A DNA stretch of 64,000 bases, from NCBI GenBank assembly GCA_905479985.1, contig CAJQOM010000018.1:59902-123901 (forward strand), read 5' to 3'. Of this stretch, positions 20,157-29,347 are shown in pieces. Within the stretch, counting starts at the first letter, position 1. The number at the start of each line of letters is the position of its first letter. The notes beneath the pieces are model-generated. The model was not told the origin of the DNA. It saw only the letters and a program-made list of their open reading frames with translations, and searched no databases. Source of the DNA: an uncultured Gammaproteobacteria bacterium. GTDB lineage: Bacteria > Pseudomonadota > Gammaproteobacteria > Nitrosococcales > Methylophagaceae. Both the position numbers and the translations under genes were made by a program.

Positions 20157-21006
20157 TTATACTTGTTTCGCTTTACGACGTAAGCCTAAGAAGCCTAATA
20201 ATGCGGGTGCAAATAAGAATGCAGCTGCAGGTAAGGGCACTGGATTCATATGAGCGTAAGCTTTCGTATCACCAACATATTTAGGTGCTTGGTACGCTTC
20301 TTTAACCCATTTTTCAACATCATAGTATTTTTTAACCCATTTACCGTTGCGTTTAACCCATCGGTACGTAGTCACTATTTTTTTGACATGGCGATATTTA
20401 GTAACAGTCTCATCTGACTTATACCAAGCATCGAAGATTAAGCCTGATGCACCACCGAAGTTTGAGCGGAAAAAAAGTTCGGCGACATTCAAATGACCCA
20501 TGTCAGGCATTGCAAAGCCACCAAAGTCCCATGAAGATGAACCATTAGATAAGGTCATATCAAGACTTTTCCACTCAACGCCAGTACCGTTTGTTGCAGA
20601 TGAGAGGAGGCTGCTTAAGTTATCTGAGCCAGAGTTGTAGTTTTGACGGCTCGTACCTGCTCCAGTACCTGTTCTGACAACAAGGTCATTTAAAGTCGTA
20701 TTAATAGTCCAGCTAGAATTGTCGCTATTACGGTTCATTGAGCCAGCCATATTTGCAACGCCTGTGACATCGTTAATAGACAGTTTAACGTCGCTGAAGG
20801 TCCAGTTATTGCGAGAAGCGTTGACAGTACTATAGTTAAAGTTAGATCCGACAAACAGACCATCGCGACCAGCGTAATTTTTGGGAGCATCCATTCCAAG
20901 GCCAGATAAGTCGAAGTCAAGTGCAGCCGAATGCGCTTGTGCGGCAGCCAGAAGGCCTAAGCCAATGACAGCAGCTTTAGCTGTGTTTTATTATTTTAGA
21001 AAACAT
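20157..21006 (-). pseudogene. PEP-CTERM/VPLPA-type exported protein, signal peptide separated by a frameshift
   Basis: The C-terminus is a clear protein-sorting signal: PVPLPAAAFLFAPALLGFLG followed by the basic LRRKAKQV, as recognised by exosortase. The body is Ser/Asn/Gly-rich. Residues 165-205 hold a Lys/Tyr/Trp-rich stretch (TTYRWVKRNGKWVKKYYD). The long open frame only has an ATG at 20894. A signal-peptide sequence (AAVIGLGLLAAAQAHSA) continues upstream in frame but meets two TAA codons. An ATG at 21006 with GGAAG ahead of it encodes MFSKII in the other frame. Removing one A from the AAAA tract at 20986-20989 joins the two into a normal exported protein. It may be a mutation, a phase-variable tract or a sequencing error. 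Confidence 0.75.
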
Positions 21007-21166
21007 AATTTCTTCCATAAAAATTAGGTAAGTTACGGGTGAATATGAAACAGTGTTAACTTCGCAACGTATTCCTAGCTAACCCTATGGGCTATTTTAT
21101 AGAGGTGGATTTGCAGTGCCAATTGTACTTTGGTACTAATTTTAATTGATTGAAGGTAAGTACGGG

Positions 21167-21748
21167 CTATTTCATCATTATTTGGGCTATTTTCGCCTGT
21201 AATTCAGGGATTAAATCTGTTTCGAACCAAGGGTTAGTTTTAAGCCAACGATTATTCCTGGGGCTAGGGTGAGGTAATGGGACAAGGCCAGGCCAAAAGT
21301 CCTGCCATGATTTAACTAACTCAGTCACGGATTGCTTAGATTTAAGATGATAGTCTTGGGCATATTTTCCAATGACTAAAGTCAGTTCAAGCTGTTGTAA
21401 TTGGGCCAACATAAGGTGCCGCCAAGCGGGTTCGCATTCTGCTCTCGGAGGATGATCACCACTTTTACCTGTACCGGGATAGCAAAAACCCATAGGTAAA
21501 ATGGCAACTTTACGGGCATCATAAAAAGTGTCTGATGTAATCCCCATCCAGTCTCGCAGTCGTTGTCCACTCGCATCGTTAAATGGGATACCAGATTCAT
21601 GGACTTTTCGACCGGGTGCCTGACCAGCAATAAGGATTTTAGCATCGGGGTGAATTTGAAATACAGGTCGCACACCATCGGGTAAAAATGGTTCACAGAT
21701 TGTGCACTGTTGGGCACGCTTAACGAGTGTTGAAAGTTGCTTAGACAT
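21167..21748 (-). CDS. Uracil-DNA glycosylase superfamily protein
   Basis: A 193-residue protein. The N-terminal motif ILIAGQAPGRKVHESGIPF corresponds to the water-activating loop of UDG-family proteins. PLPHPSPRNNRW is the C-terminal DNA-intercalation/His motif. A CXXC (QCTICEPFLP) precedes them, but a full four-cysteine iron-sulfur set is not evident. It probably removes damaged bases, but substrate specificity of this subgroup is not known to me. The ATG at 21748 is preferred over a TTG 6 bases earlier. It lies just after the SIMPL-domain gene. Confidence 0.8.
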   Translation of the reverse strand: MSKQLSTLVKRAQQCTICEPFLPDGVRPVFQIHPDAKILIAGQAPGRKVHESGIPFNDASGQRLRDWMGITSDTFYDARKVAILPMGFCYPGTGKSGDHPPRAECEPAWRHLMLAQLQQLELTLVIGKYAQDYHLKSKQSVTELVKSWQDFWPGLVPLPHPSPRNNRWLKTNPWFETDLIPELQAKIAQIMMK

Positions 21749-21750
21749 GG

Positions 21751-22470
21751 TCAATCAGATAAGTAATATTCAACTGTGGCAACGACTCTGACATTTTTAA
21801 TATGGGGATTATTTCGATCGCGGGCGTAAATGCTGAATTGCCCTTGAGATGCCTTTTTGATTTTACCTAATTGGCTGGCGGAGTCAGCCGCAAACTTTTC
21901 TGCAACATGCCGGGCTTTTCTCGTCGCTTCCTCAATCATGTCTGGTTTGACTTCATTTAAGCGCGTAAACAAGTATTCAGTTTGAGAGTCGTAGCCTGTG
22001 CCAGTAAAGACAATACCTTTTTTGCCTAATTCAGATAAGGAGCCCATGACAGAATGCACAGCGGCAATATTGTTGGAATAAACCGTAACGGTTTGAAAAC
22101 CAGAATATCGAAATTCTGGCGATCGACTATTGTCATATCTTTGGGCAATTTTATCTGTGATAGCAGGTGCCGAAAAAGTAATATCTGCTTCAGAAATACC
22201 CTGTTTGATTAAAAAACTTTTGATGTCAGAACTGGTTTCATCAATGGCATCATAAAGCTGTTTTAGGTTGTTGCTGGCGGTATTGAACTGAATCGGCCAA
22301 ATAACAATATCGGCTTCATATTCGTGTTCTGACAAGCCTTTGACGGTAACGCTGCGATCATAAAGCCGGTATTCAATGGCCGCTTGTCCTAATAAGTAAC
22401 CTAATACCGAGAGGCCTAAAAAGATAAAGAAGCCTAATAAAAAAGCATTGCTATGGCGGTTTTCACTCAT
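21751..22470 (-). CDS. SIMPL-domain (DUF541) envelope protein
   Basis: A 239-residue protein with one N-terminal transmembrane segment (AFLLGFFIFLGLSVLGYLLG) and a periplasmic SIMPL domain: RSVTVKGLSEHEYEADIV, followed by repeated helix-strand units to RVVATVEYYLSD. Members (E. coli YggE) affect oxidative stress in ways not understood. The start at 22470 is chosen because GGAG lies 6-7 bases ahead and the frame upstream looks non-coding. Confidence 0.82.
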   Translation of the reverse strand: MSENRHSNAFLLGFFIFLGLSVLGYLLGQAAIEYRLYDRSVTVKGLSEHEYEADIVIWPIQFNTASNNLKQLYDAIDETSSDIKSFLIKQGISEADITFSAPAITDKIAQRYDNSRSPEFRYSGFQTVTVYSNNIAAVHSVMGSLSELGKKGIVFTGTGYDSQTEYLFTRLNEVKPDMIEEATRKARHVAEKFAADSASQLGKIKKASQGQFSIYARDRNNPHIKNVRVVATVEYYLSD

Positions 22471-22504
22471 GCATCGCTCCAGTCCATTTTTAGTCAGAAA
22501 GGGG

Positions 22505-22822
22505 TTAATTAATAAATAAACCAGAGAGTTTCTGGCCACGAATTTGTCGGCAACGCCATTTATAAATTGGGTAGCCAATGACTGAGAAAAAAGCGCTAAA
22601 AAACAGTCCGATTAAGGGGAAAGTGATTAAGTTAGCAATATAGCTATTAAATTTGACCAAATGGATAAAGCCAATAAAATCGAGAACTGACGTGAGTACT
22701 GCCCAAGCAAGACCGCCGCAAAAACCACTTAGGCTGGTGACTAAAACAAGGGAGAGAAAATTTAATTGAACAGCGCTTTGAGTATGCGCAGCCGGGGTCA
22801 AGTCCATCTCTTCTACTGACAT
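22505..22822 (-). CDS. Small membrane protein of unknown function
   Basis: A 105-residue protein with two or three hydrophobic helices (FLSLVLVTSLSGFCGGLAWAV and LITFPLIGLFFSAFFSVIGY) and a short basic tail. No family recognised. It lies 34 bases before the SIMPL-domain gene on the same strand, so they may share a transcript. An AT-rich 144-base region upstream may hold the promoter. Confidence 0.65.
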   Translation of the reverse strand: MSVEEMDLTPAAHTQSAVQLNFLSLVLVTSLSGFCGGLAWAVLTSVLDFIGFIHLVKFNSYIANLITFPLIGLFFSAFFSVIGYPIYKWRCRQIRGQKLSGLFIN

Positions 22823-22966
22823 AATAACCTTTTAAAACTGATGTTGAGTGAATTTAGATTAGCCGTGAAGTTGGGTATTTTTCAGAGCTAAAACCTGTTT
22901 AAAATATCATCTTTATCCAATGATTAGATAGTACAAAATTTTAGCATATTTTGAAACAAAAAATGG

Positions 22967-23494
22967 TTAATCGATAAGGCGATATTGCCCAGTTATTTGT
23001 TGCGTTTGATCAAGAATGCCATAACGTTGTAACCAAAGCATGGCATCCTCAGCATCGTCGTCAAACCAAGCTTTTGCACTCCCGAGGCGAAAGCTATACC
23101 CCCAACGATCCATATCGAGCATCATTCGGTCAGCTCCCATATTCGAGAGCTGACCAGCTAACAAAATTTGCAGATAGCAGACGCCATTTTCTTCGTTGAA
23201 ATCACCTTCAGCATCGGTATCCAAATGGGCGCGGCGATCGGGGCTCATACAAACATAATGACACGCTTCATGTAATGCTGAATGAACAGGCGTATCAAAC
23301 CTTAAATAGAGTGAGTTTTCGATTAACCCCGCTTCTCGCTCGCCAAAAAAACTACCTGGAATAGCGGTGTTCTCTGGTACGAATTGAATGTCTAAGCCGT
23401 AAGTTTTGAGTAAATCAGCGAGTGCTACCTGCATAGTTGAATCGCAATTTAAGACATTTGTCGGATCAGGTTCAGTCTGCTTCACGTCGCGCAT
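22967..23494 (-). CDS. Putative zinc metallopeptidase-like protein with HEACH motif
   Basis: A 175-residue soluble protein. VHSALHEACHYV (His75, Glu76, His79) fits the HEXXH zinc-protease motif. A third ligand could lie in the acidic stretch that follows (DTDAEGDFNEENG). No signal peptide. The start overlaps the tcdA stop by about 23 bases; the ATG at 23494 is used rather than a TTG at 23500. Its substrate is unknown; pairing with tcdA suggests co-transcription only. Confidence 0.7.
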   Translation of the reverse strand: MRDVKQTEPDPTNVLNCDSTMQVALADLLKTYGLDIQFVPENTAIPGSFFGEREAGLIENSLYLRFDTPVHSALHEACHYVCMSPDRRAHLDTDAEGDFNEENGVCYLQILLAGQLSNMGADRMMLDMDRWGYSFRLGSAKAWFDDDAEDAMLWLQRYGILDQTQQITGQYRLID

Positions 23495-24215
23495 CACCAA
23501 TAATATGATTAGCCACCAAGCCTGCTAAAGTGAGTCCAAATAACGACGGCATGTAACTGACCGTGCCATTAACGGCACGTGCGCGGCCCCGTTCAACTGC
23601 TTCTGGTGGCAAGGCTGGGATAGCGGGCTCAACGGAATAAACGGTTTGGATACCCTTGCCAACACCACGTCTTTTAACATGACGACGCAGCTGTTTCGCC
23701 AGTTTACAAATCGTTGTATCCATCAAGTCACCGGTACGAATTTGACTCGGGTCGAGCTTGCCACCGGCACCCATGCTTGAAAAAATAGGAATATCTTGTC
23801 GCCAAGCAGTTTCGAGTAATGTTGTTTTGCTGCTCATGCTATCAATGGCGTCGACGATGACATCAAAAGGGTGAGTTAACAATGTTGGAATTGTGTCAGG
23901 GCTCAAAAATTCATGTAGCACAGTGACTTGGCAATCAGGATTAATATCATGAATCCGTTCAGCCATGACCGATGCTTTTTGTTGCGCTAGGGTTGAGTGT
24001 AAAGCGATCAATTGCCGGTTTATATTTGAGGGAGAGACAAAGTCATGATCCACTAAGGTTAGTTTACCGACACCTAGCCTAGCCAATGCTTCAGCGACAT
24101 AAGAGCCCACGCCACCAATCCCGGCAATTAAGACATGGCTAGATTGCAGACGTGTGATGCCGTCATCACCAATTAAAATATGGCTACGTTCAAAAATAGG
24201 TGGAAGCATTGACAT
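23472..24215 (-). CDS. tcdA: tRNA threonylcarbamoyladenosine dehydratase
   Basis: A 247-residue E1-like enzyme that cyclises t6A37 in tRNA at ATP cost. Motifs: IAGIGGVGSYVAEALARLG (nucleotide binding), LTLVDHDFVSPSNINRQL, VDAIDSMSSKTTLL and FSSMGAGGKLDPSQI; it ends near GLTLAGLVANHIIG. The open frame extends upstream into the DksA-like gene, but homology begins at MSMLPPIFERSHILIG, so the ATG at 24215 is used. Confidence 0.92.
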   Translation of the reverse strand: MSMLPPIFERSHILIGDDGITRLQSSHVLIAGIGGVGSYVAEALARLGVGKLTLVDHDFVSPSNINRQLIALHSTLAQQKASVMAERIHDINPDCQVTVLHEFLSPDTIPTLLTHPFDVIVDAIDSMSSKTTLLETAWRQDIPIFSSMGAGGKLDPSQIRTGDLMDTTICKLAKQLRRHVKRRGVGKGIQTVYSVEPAIPALPPEAVERGRARAVNGTVSYMPSLFGLTLAGLVANHIIGDARREAD

Positions 24216-24255
24216 GAATAGTAGAGTCTTAGCGAAAACAAAGTGGTATGTTAAC

Positions 24256-24600
24256 TTATTCCACCCGTGAAGCGCAGGGCACGCAGTAAGTGACTGAAGG
24301 ATCAATAGCAAGCCGCTTCGGATCAATTTCATTATCGCAACCGGCACAAAAGCCATAATCACCAGACTCGATTAGTGCCAAGGCCGTGACAATTTGACGT
24401 AACTGCTGTTGTCGCAATCGTGTCGTTTCAATCGCCATTGATTGAGACTGCATGGCATCTACACGTGATACGCGACCGACACTGGATTGATCTAAAATCA
24501 CTGTGTCAGTGGCAGATTGCCCCAGTTCCTGACTAGCCATAAGGCTATCTCGTTGTGACAAAAGTTGTTGTTTAAAATGGGCTAATTCATCGTCAGTCAT
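24256..24600 (-). CDS. DksA/TraR-family zinc-finger protein
   Basis: A 114-residue protein with an N-terminal coiled-coil hairpin and a complete four-cysteine finger: Cys85/Cys88 (CAGC) and Cys106/Cys109 (CVPC). It is shorter than DksA (151) and lacks the canonical DxxDxA coiled-coil tip, so it resembles the YbiI/TraR-like group rather than DksA itself. Contrast the zinc-poor paralogue at 61.6 kb. It lies 12 bases downstream of the transglutaminase gene. Confidence 0.85.
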   Translation of the reverse strand: MTDDELAHFKQQLLSQRDSLMASQELGQSATDTVILDQSSVGRVSRVDAMQSQSMAIETTRLRQQQLRQIVTALALIESGDYGFCAGCDNEIDPKRLAIDPSVTYCVPCASRVE

Positions 24601-24612
24601 GATAACGATCCC

Positions 24613-26607
24613 CTATTTATTAGGTTTAAAATGTTTAACAGAATGCTTGAACTCAGCGATGGATGACACAGACTGATCATAACGCAGTGAAATATACTGT
24701 GCAGTGATATGACCAATATCTGTTTGATAATGCGGTAATGCGTGTGTCATTCTACGGGCAAAATCGATTGGGCCTTCATGAGCATACCGTGCGACTAAAC
24801 CAAGCTTAACAAAGCGTTGGCAAAATTGTTGATAAGTCGCCACAACAGGATCAGGTTCGCGTCGCGGATACAGTAATACCGCAGACGTAATCAATAAAAT
24901 AAGACTAAAAGCAGCAAACAAGGTGATAGCCATACTTTGCCAATTGGGATTAATCATGCCCAATTTTGATAAAAATGACTTTTGTAGTTCAGGACCATAA
25001 GCAAGAATAGAGCGGTTCCAAGCATTATTGACCGCATCCCAATTATTTCTAAGTTGTTGCCAAATATCAATTAACTGTTCACTTTGGGAAAAGAATAGCG
25101 GGGCACGTAGTGCGTTCGGCAACAGTTCTGACATGCCTAATTCAATACGATCTTGCGAGACAGCGGCAGTAGGATCAATACGAACCCAACCTCTATCTTG
25201 CAACCAAACCTCTGTCCATGCATGGGCATCGCGTTGCCTGACCACTAAATAGCCATCAACGGGATTGATTTCACCACCTTGATAGCCAGTGACAACACGG
25301 GTTGGAATACCGGCCGCACGCATTAAGACGGTAAAGCTAGCAGCATAATGTTCACAAAATCCTTTGCCACTTTCGAATAAAAAGCCATCGATCGTATCGC
25401 CAGTTAATGCTGGTGGGGTTAACGTGTAATAAAAGGGCTGTTGATTAAAATGATTCAGCGCCATGTCTATGATATCTTCAGGCGATTTTGCTTTTTGTCG
25501 CCATTCTTCGGCTAATGCACGGGTTCTCGGGTGGAAGCCCTTTGGCAAGATGAGCGCTTCATTGAGATAGTGGTCAGTATCAGGATTCATTGAAAACCTG
25601 GTGTTTGAACTTAACTGATATTGGGTTCGCTGCTTAATAGGTTTTCGGCTTAATAATTCCCCTCCGTAAGCAAGAGAGGCGCCAAAACTAGTTGGAAATA
25701 CCGTGGGTACATCTAAAGCAAATAGCCAATGTTCATTATGGGGTTCTAATGTCACTGTGTAAATTGATGGCTGCCCGGTTGTCGAAATAATGGGGGGACG
25801 TGGCTCAGAATGCGATGGTAATGTTAATTCACGCCAAGTGGTGCCATCAGTGTTCCACAACACAGGACCTCGCCAATAAAGTTCATGGCCAGCAGGCATA
25901 GTCTGATCAAACTTAACCCGAAACGCGACAGCATCGGATTGAATCAATTCGCTTATTTTACCCAAGGACATACTATTGCTGATCCCTGTTTGAGCAGTAT
26001 GCGCATCCTGCGGAAGACCCCATAACGGACCCGCTATTCTCGGGAAAAGCACGAATAGGATGAGCATTAAGGGAATGGCCTGTAATAGCATTTTACTAGC
26101 CAATTTTAACTGCGCCATTTTACTGAGTACTTGTTTAATATCATTCAGACTAATCAAACAGCTCGTCATTAAAATGATGATGACTAACATCAGTGCTGCT
26201 ATTGGGATACTCTGTGAATATAAGAAATTCGTGACAACCAAAAAATAGCCCAGGAAACAGCTAATGTAATAGTCACGGTGATTGCGTATTTCAACTACTT
26301 TTAAACCAACCATCACAATTAATAAAGCAGTACCAGCATCACGGCCAATAAAATTGCCATAACTATCGAGCATCAATAAACCTGCACCAGCAGCAACAAC
26401 CCACTGTACAAGCGATAGCGTACGGTGTTGGCGTCCAGGTAAAGGCCAATGTTGCCAAATGGCGAGACTTCGCCAGCTCATCATCGATAAGAATAGCAAA
26501 GCCACCCAAAGGGGCTGGTAAGAAAAATGGGGTAGTGCCGCTAAGTTAAGGCTAAGGATCAGCCAAATAAGCGAGGTGTCGGAAGGCATGGCAGTGGTGT
26601 TAGTCAT
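24613..26607 (-). CDS. Membrane transglutaminase-like protein (DUF3488/TgpA type)
   Basis: A 664-residue protein. Residues 1-190 contain about six transmembrane helices (DUF3488). The periplasmic part has a transglutaminase core with Cys in [20 protein letters not shown], His in [12 protein letters not shown] and Asp in WVRIDPTAA, a complete triad. A further transmembrane segment lies near residue 565, then a cytoplasmic tail. P. aeruginosa TgpA is essential; its substrate is uncertain. The start overlaps the DUF58 gene by 8 bases, in the common moxR-DUF58-tgpA operon. Confidence 0.92.
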   Translation of the reverse strand: MTNTTAMPSDTSLIWLILSLNLAALPHFSYQPLWVALLFLSMMSWRSLAIWQHWPLPGRQHRTLSLVQWVVAAGAGLLMLDSYGNFIGRDAGTALLIVMVGLKVVEIRNHRDYYISCFLGYFLVVTNFLYSQSIPIAALMLVIIILMTSCLISLNDIKQVLSKMAQLKLASKMLLQAIPLMLILFVLFPRIAGPLWGLPQDAHTAQTGISNSMSLGKISELIQSDAVAFRVKFDQTMPAGHELYWRGPVLWNTDGTTWRELTLPSHSEPRPPIISTTGQPSIYTVTLEPHNEHWLFALDVPTVFPTSFGASLAYGGELLSRKPIKQRTQYQLSSNTRFSMNPDTDHYLNEALILPKGFHPRTRALAEEWRQKAKSPEDIIDMALNHFNQQPFYYTLTPPALTGDTIDGFLFESGKGFCEHYAASFTVLMRAAGIPTRVVTGYQGGEINPVDGYLVVRQRDAHAWTEVWLQDRGWVRIDPTAAVSQDRIELGMSELLPNALRAPLFFSQSEQLIDIWQQLRNNWDAVNNAWNRSILAYGPELQKSFLSKLGMINPNWQSMAITLFAAFSLILLITSAVLLYPRREPDPVVATYQQFCQRFVKLGLVARYAHEGPIDFARRMTHALPHYQTDIGHITAQYISLRYDQSVSSIAEFKHSVKHFKPNK

Positions 26608-27568
26608 ACAAAGCCAATGCCGTTAAACAACGTTGTTGATGGGCGTTACCTCGGTCAACCTCAATGGTCATATTTGGCAAAACCAAGCCGTACGCTAGGC
26701 CATGGCTTTCTGAGTCTAAAACCCAACGGCAGAGCTGAGACAACCGAGATTCGGTATCGGTAAGCGATGCGGTTGCGTGCCACGATAAAACGAATTGACC
26801 AGATAAACTACTGCTAAATTGCTTAGTACGTAAGACGTCATCTCGCGCCATGGCTTTCCAGGCAATAGCATGCATAGGATCACCATCGCGATAGGGTTGT
26901 AAGCCCGAAAAGTCATCAACCCCTTTGCGCTGTATGCCATGATGGGATTGGCCATCGTTTGTGGATGATGGCAAAGGTAAATGTCCGATTGGGTTGGGGT
27001 ATACCAAGGCGGCACACGCTGGCGTGAAATAAGTCCAAGTATCAAATAAACCAAAAGGAAAACGCGTTGATAGTCGAATTTGTCCAATAGTTTGTTGACC
27101 ACGATGGGTACTGGGCACAGTAATGCAGTGGGCAGTAGTTTGTTGGCCAGTTAAAACGTCAACAGTCTGATGAGGCTGATACTGAAAGCCAGTGACATTC
27201 TTAAAAGGGTTCCATGAGCGTTCGTTAGACTGTTTACTGGCGACATGGAGATGGAGGCAATCATGTCGGCTAGGGTTATCAAAGCGACAATAAAAAGGAA
27301 TGGCCTGGCCCAAAAAGCAGGGTTCAGAATAAGCGCCCAGTAATTCTATTTTGGCCATATTGCGATAGGTGTAATGAATCGCCAATTGGCCCATGCTAGC
27401 CAGTAAAAAGCAAAGAATATGGCCGAGACTATTACTGTAATTAATAGCGGCCAATAAAATGAGCAATAAAAAACCGCCATATAAAACACCAAAGCGCGTT
27501 GGCAAGATAAATACGCGTCTGCCTCTTAATGTATTAAAGCGCCGGTAAAGCTGGCTAATGGCATTCAT
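26600..27568 (-). CDS. DUF58-domain membrane protein
   Basis: A 322-residue protein with two adjacent N-terminal transmembrane helices ([40 protein letters not shown]). A C-terminal DUF58 (vWA-like) segment contains [20 protein letters not shown], the family signature. It works with MoxR ATPases in poorly understood assembly functions. It lies between moxR (9 bases upstream) and the transglutaminase gene. Confidence 0.9.
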   Translation of the reverse strand: MNAISQLYRRFNTLRGRRVFILPTRFGVLYGGFLLLILLAAINYSNSLGHILCFLLASMGQLAIHYTYRNMAKIELLGAYSEPCFLGQAIPFYCRFDNPSRHDCLHLHVASKQSNERSWNPFKNVTGFQYQPHQTVDVLTGQQTTAHCITVPSTHRGQQTIGQIRLSTRFPFGLFDTWTYFTPACAALVYPNPIGHLPLPSSTNDGQSHHGIQRKGVDDFSGLQPYRDGDPMHAIAWKAMARDDVLRTKQFSSSLSGQFVLSWHATASLTDTESRLSQLCRWVLDSESHGLAYGLVLPNMTIEVDRGNAHQQRCLTALALYD

Positions 27569-27577
27569 AGTGTAAGG

Positions 27578-28489
27578 TTAAGGAATAGGCACTTGGGCTA
27601 TAAGAGATGCAGAAAAATCATGCTGTGCATCACCATCCCGCGCTTGTAAACGATGACTCACCACCGCCGGTAAAACAGCTTGAATATCTTCAGGTAATGT
27701 CTGTTGGCGGCCTTCAATAAAAGCCCAAGCTTGTGCCGCGCGAATGAGGCCTAAGCCGGCACGCGGTGATAAACCATGCACATAAAGACCGGACTCACGA
27801 CTAAAAGCGAGTATTTTTTGCACATAATCCACCAAGGCAGGCGAGGTATGCACTTGCGACACCTCATGCTGTAACGTGATTAAGGCAGCAGGATCGATAA
27901 TGGCATTAAGTTGCTGTAATAATAGCTGGCGGCTAGTACCTGAGAGTAGTTGGCGTTCGGACTCCGCATCGGGATACCCCATAGCCAGCCGCATTAAGAA
28001 ACGGTCTAATTGTGATTCCGGCAACGGGAAAGTGCCAATCTGATGGGACGGGTTTTGCGTTGCAATCACGAAAAAGGGCGTAGGCAAAGGATGGGTTTGT
28101 CCCTCGATGGTAATTTGGCGTTCTTCCATCGCTTCTAGCAAAGCACTTTGCGTACGTGGCGTGGCTCGGTTCACTTCGTCAGCTAAGACCAGTTGGCTAA
28201 AGATGGGCCCAGGATGGAAGTGAAATTTCTGAGCATCCCGATCGAAAATGGATACCCCTAAAATATCGGCGGGTAACATGTCACTGGTAAACTGTAACCG
28301 GTGAAAATCAAGGCCAAGGACTTTTGCTAAAGTATGGGCTAAGGTGGTTTTTCCGACGCCAGGCAAGTCTTCGATGAGCAAATGGCCTTGTGCAAGCAAA
28401 CAGGTTAATGCCAACCGACTAGTCTGGTGCTTACCCACAATAATGTCATTAACGGCAGAAAGGATGTTGGCCGTATTAGGTGATGTCAT
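27578..28489 (-). CDS. MoxR-family AAA+ ATPase
   Basis: A 303-residue cytoplasmic ATPase. Walker A is LPGVGKTTLAHT, Walker B is LVLADEVNRATPRTQSALLEAMEE, sensor 1 is FFVIATQNP, and the arginine-finger/sensor-2 region includes LSPRAGLGLIRAAQAWA. MoxR proteins act as chaperones for metal or cofactor insertion and for vWA partners; the adjacent DUF58 protein is the likely partner. First gene of the three-gene operon. Confidence 0.93.
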   Translation of the reverse strand: MTSPNTANILSAVNDIIVGKHQTSRLALTCLLAQGHLLIEDLPGVGKTTLAHTLAKVLGLDFHRLQFTSDMLPADILGVSIFDRDAQKFHFHPGPIFSQLVLADEVNRATPRTQSALLEAMEERQITIEGQTHPLPTPFFVIATQNPSHQIGTFPLPESQLDRFLMRLAMGYPDAESERQLLSGTSRQLLLQQLNAIIDPAALITLQHEVSQVHTSPALVDYVQKILAFSRESGLYVHGLSPRAGLGLIRAAQAWAFIEGRQQTLPEDIQAVLPAVVSHRLQARDGDAQHDFSASLIAQVPIP

Positions 28490-28571
28490 GGTGTTATCCT
28501 AAAATCAAACTCGCCGTTATTGTGTCACACTCTATGACATTGATTTGTGACTGAACCCGGATTGTATTGTT

Positions 28572-29345
28572 CTAATCGAGTGACGACGGTAGAGCTAATA
28601 ATTGACTGACATTTTGAGTCGTTGTTTTGGCAATCAAATCGGTGCTCTCAGGACGTAAAGCAGACAGGCTGGCCAAAATAGTAACAATAGACTCTGGTGA
28701 ATTGCGTTGACCGGTTTGTCCTTGTAATGGCATATCCGGCGCATCGGTTTCTAACGCAATGGCAGTCAAGGGTAATTGGCTAAATAAGCGTCTAACACGA
28801 GTGGCTTTGTCATAAGTAATTGTCCCGCCAATACCTAACAAAAAACCAAGTTTGATATAAAGTAAAGCGTGTTGTTCGCTGCCACTAAAGGCATGGACAA
28901 TACCGCCCTTAACGCGATGTTTCTTTAATAATTGAATGACAGCATCATGGGCTTTTCTGACATGCAAAATAACGGGTAAATTGAATTTAACGGCCAATTC
29001 AAGCTGTTGCTCAAATAAAGCGGTTTGGCTAGCCTTATCATGATGTTCAAGATAAAAATCCAAGCCTATTTCGCCAATCGCGATCGGATTAAAGCGGGCC
29101 ACATAATCATTCAGTTGTGAGATGTCAGCAGCAGTATGTTCTGCCATAAACATCGGGTGTAAACCAAGTGCATTATGGAGCTGAGATGAGCCTTGGGTAA
29201 GAGATAATAAATTATCCCAACGTTTAGCCGTTACACCCGGCACGATAATATTAGAGATACCAAGTTGTTCACAACGGGCTAAAATGGCAGCGCGATCAGC
29301 ATCAAATACGTTAAAATCGAAATGACAATGACTGTCTATCAGCAT
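28572..29345 (-). CDS. TatD-family metal-dependent hydrolase (YjjV-like)
   Basis: A 257-residue TIM-barrel hydrolase with metal ligands in IDSHCHFD, the Glu in IGEIGLDFY, His in LPVILHVRKAHD and IVHAFSGS, and Asp in ALETDAPDMPL. It resembles E. coli YjjV more than TatD (GGTITYDKA motif). Members are 3'-5' DNA exonucleases or deacylases. It lies 2 bases after ggt, suggesting co-transcription. Confidence 0.88.
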   Translation of the reverse strand: MLIDSHCHFDFNVFDADRAAILARCEQLGISNIIVPGVTAKRWDNLLSLTQGSSQLHNALGLHPMFMAEHTAADISQLNDYVARFNPIAIGEIGLDFYLEHHDKASQTALFEQQLELAVKFNLPVILHVRKAHDAVIQLLKKHRVKGGIVHAFSGSEQHALLYIKLGFLLGIGGTITYDKATRVRRLFSQLPLTAIALETDAPDMPLQGQTGQRNSPESIVTILASLSALRPESTDLIAKTTTQNVSQLLALPSSLD

Positions 29346-29347
29346 GA

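Noticed and set aside
20895..21166. Sigma-54 promoter before the PEP-CTERM gene
   Set aside because: TTGGCAC is present on the minus strand but no correctly spaced TTGC element follows.
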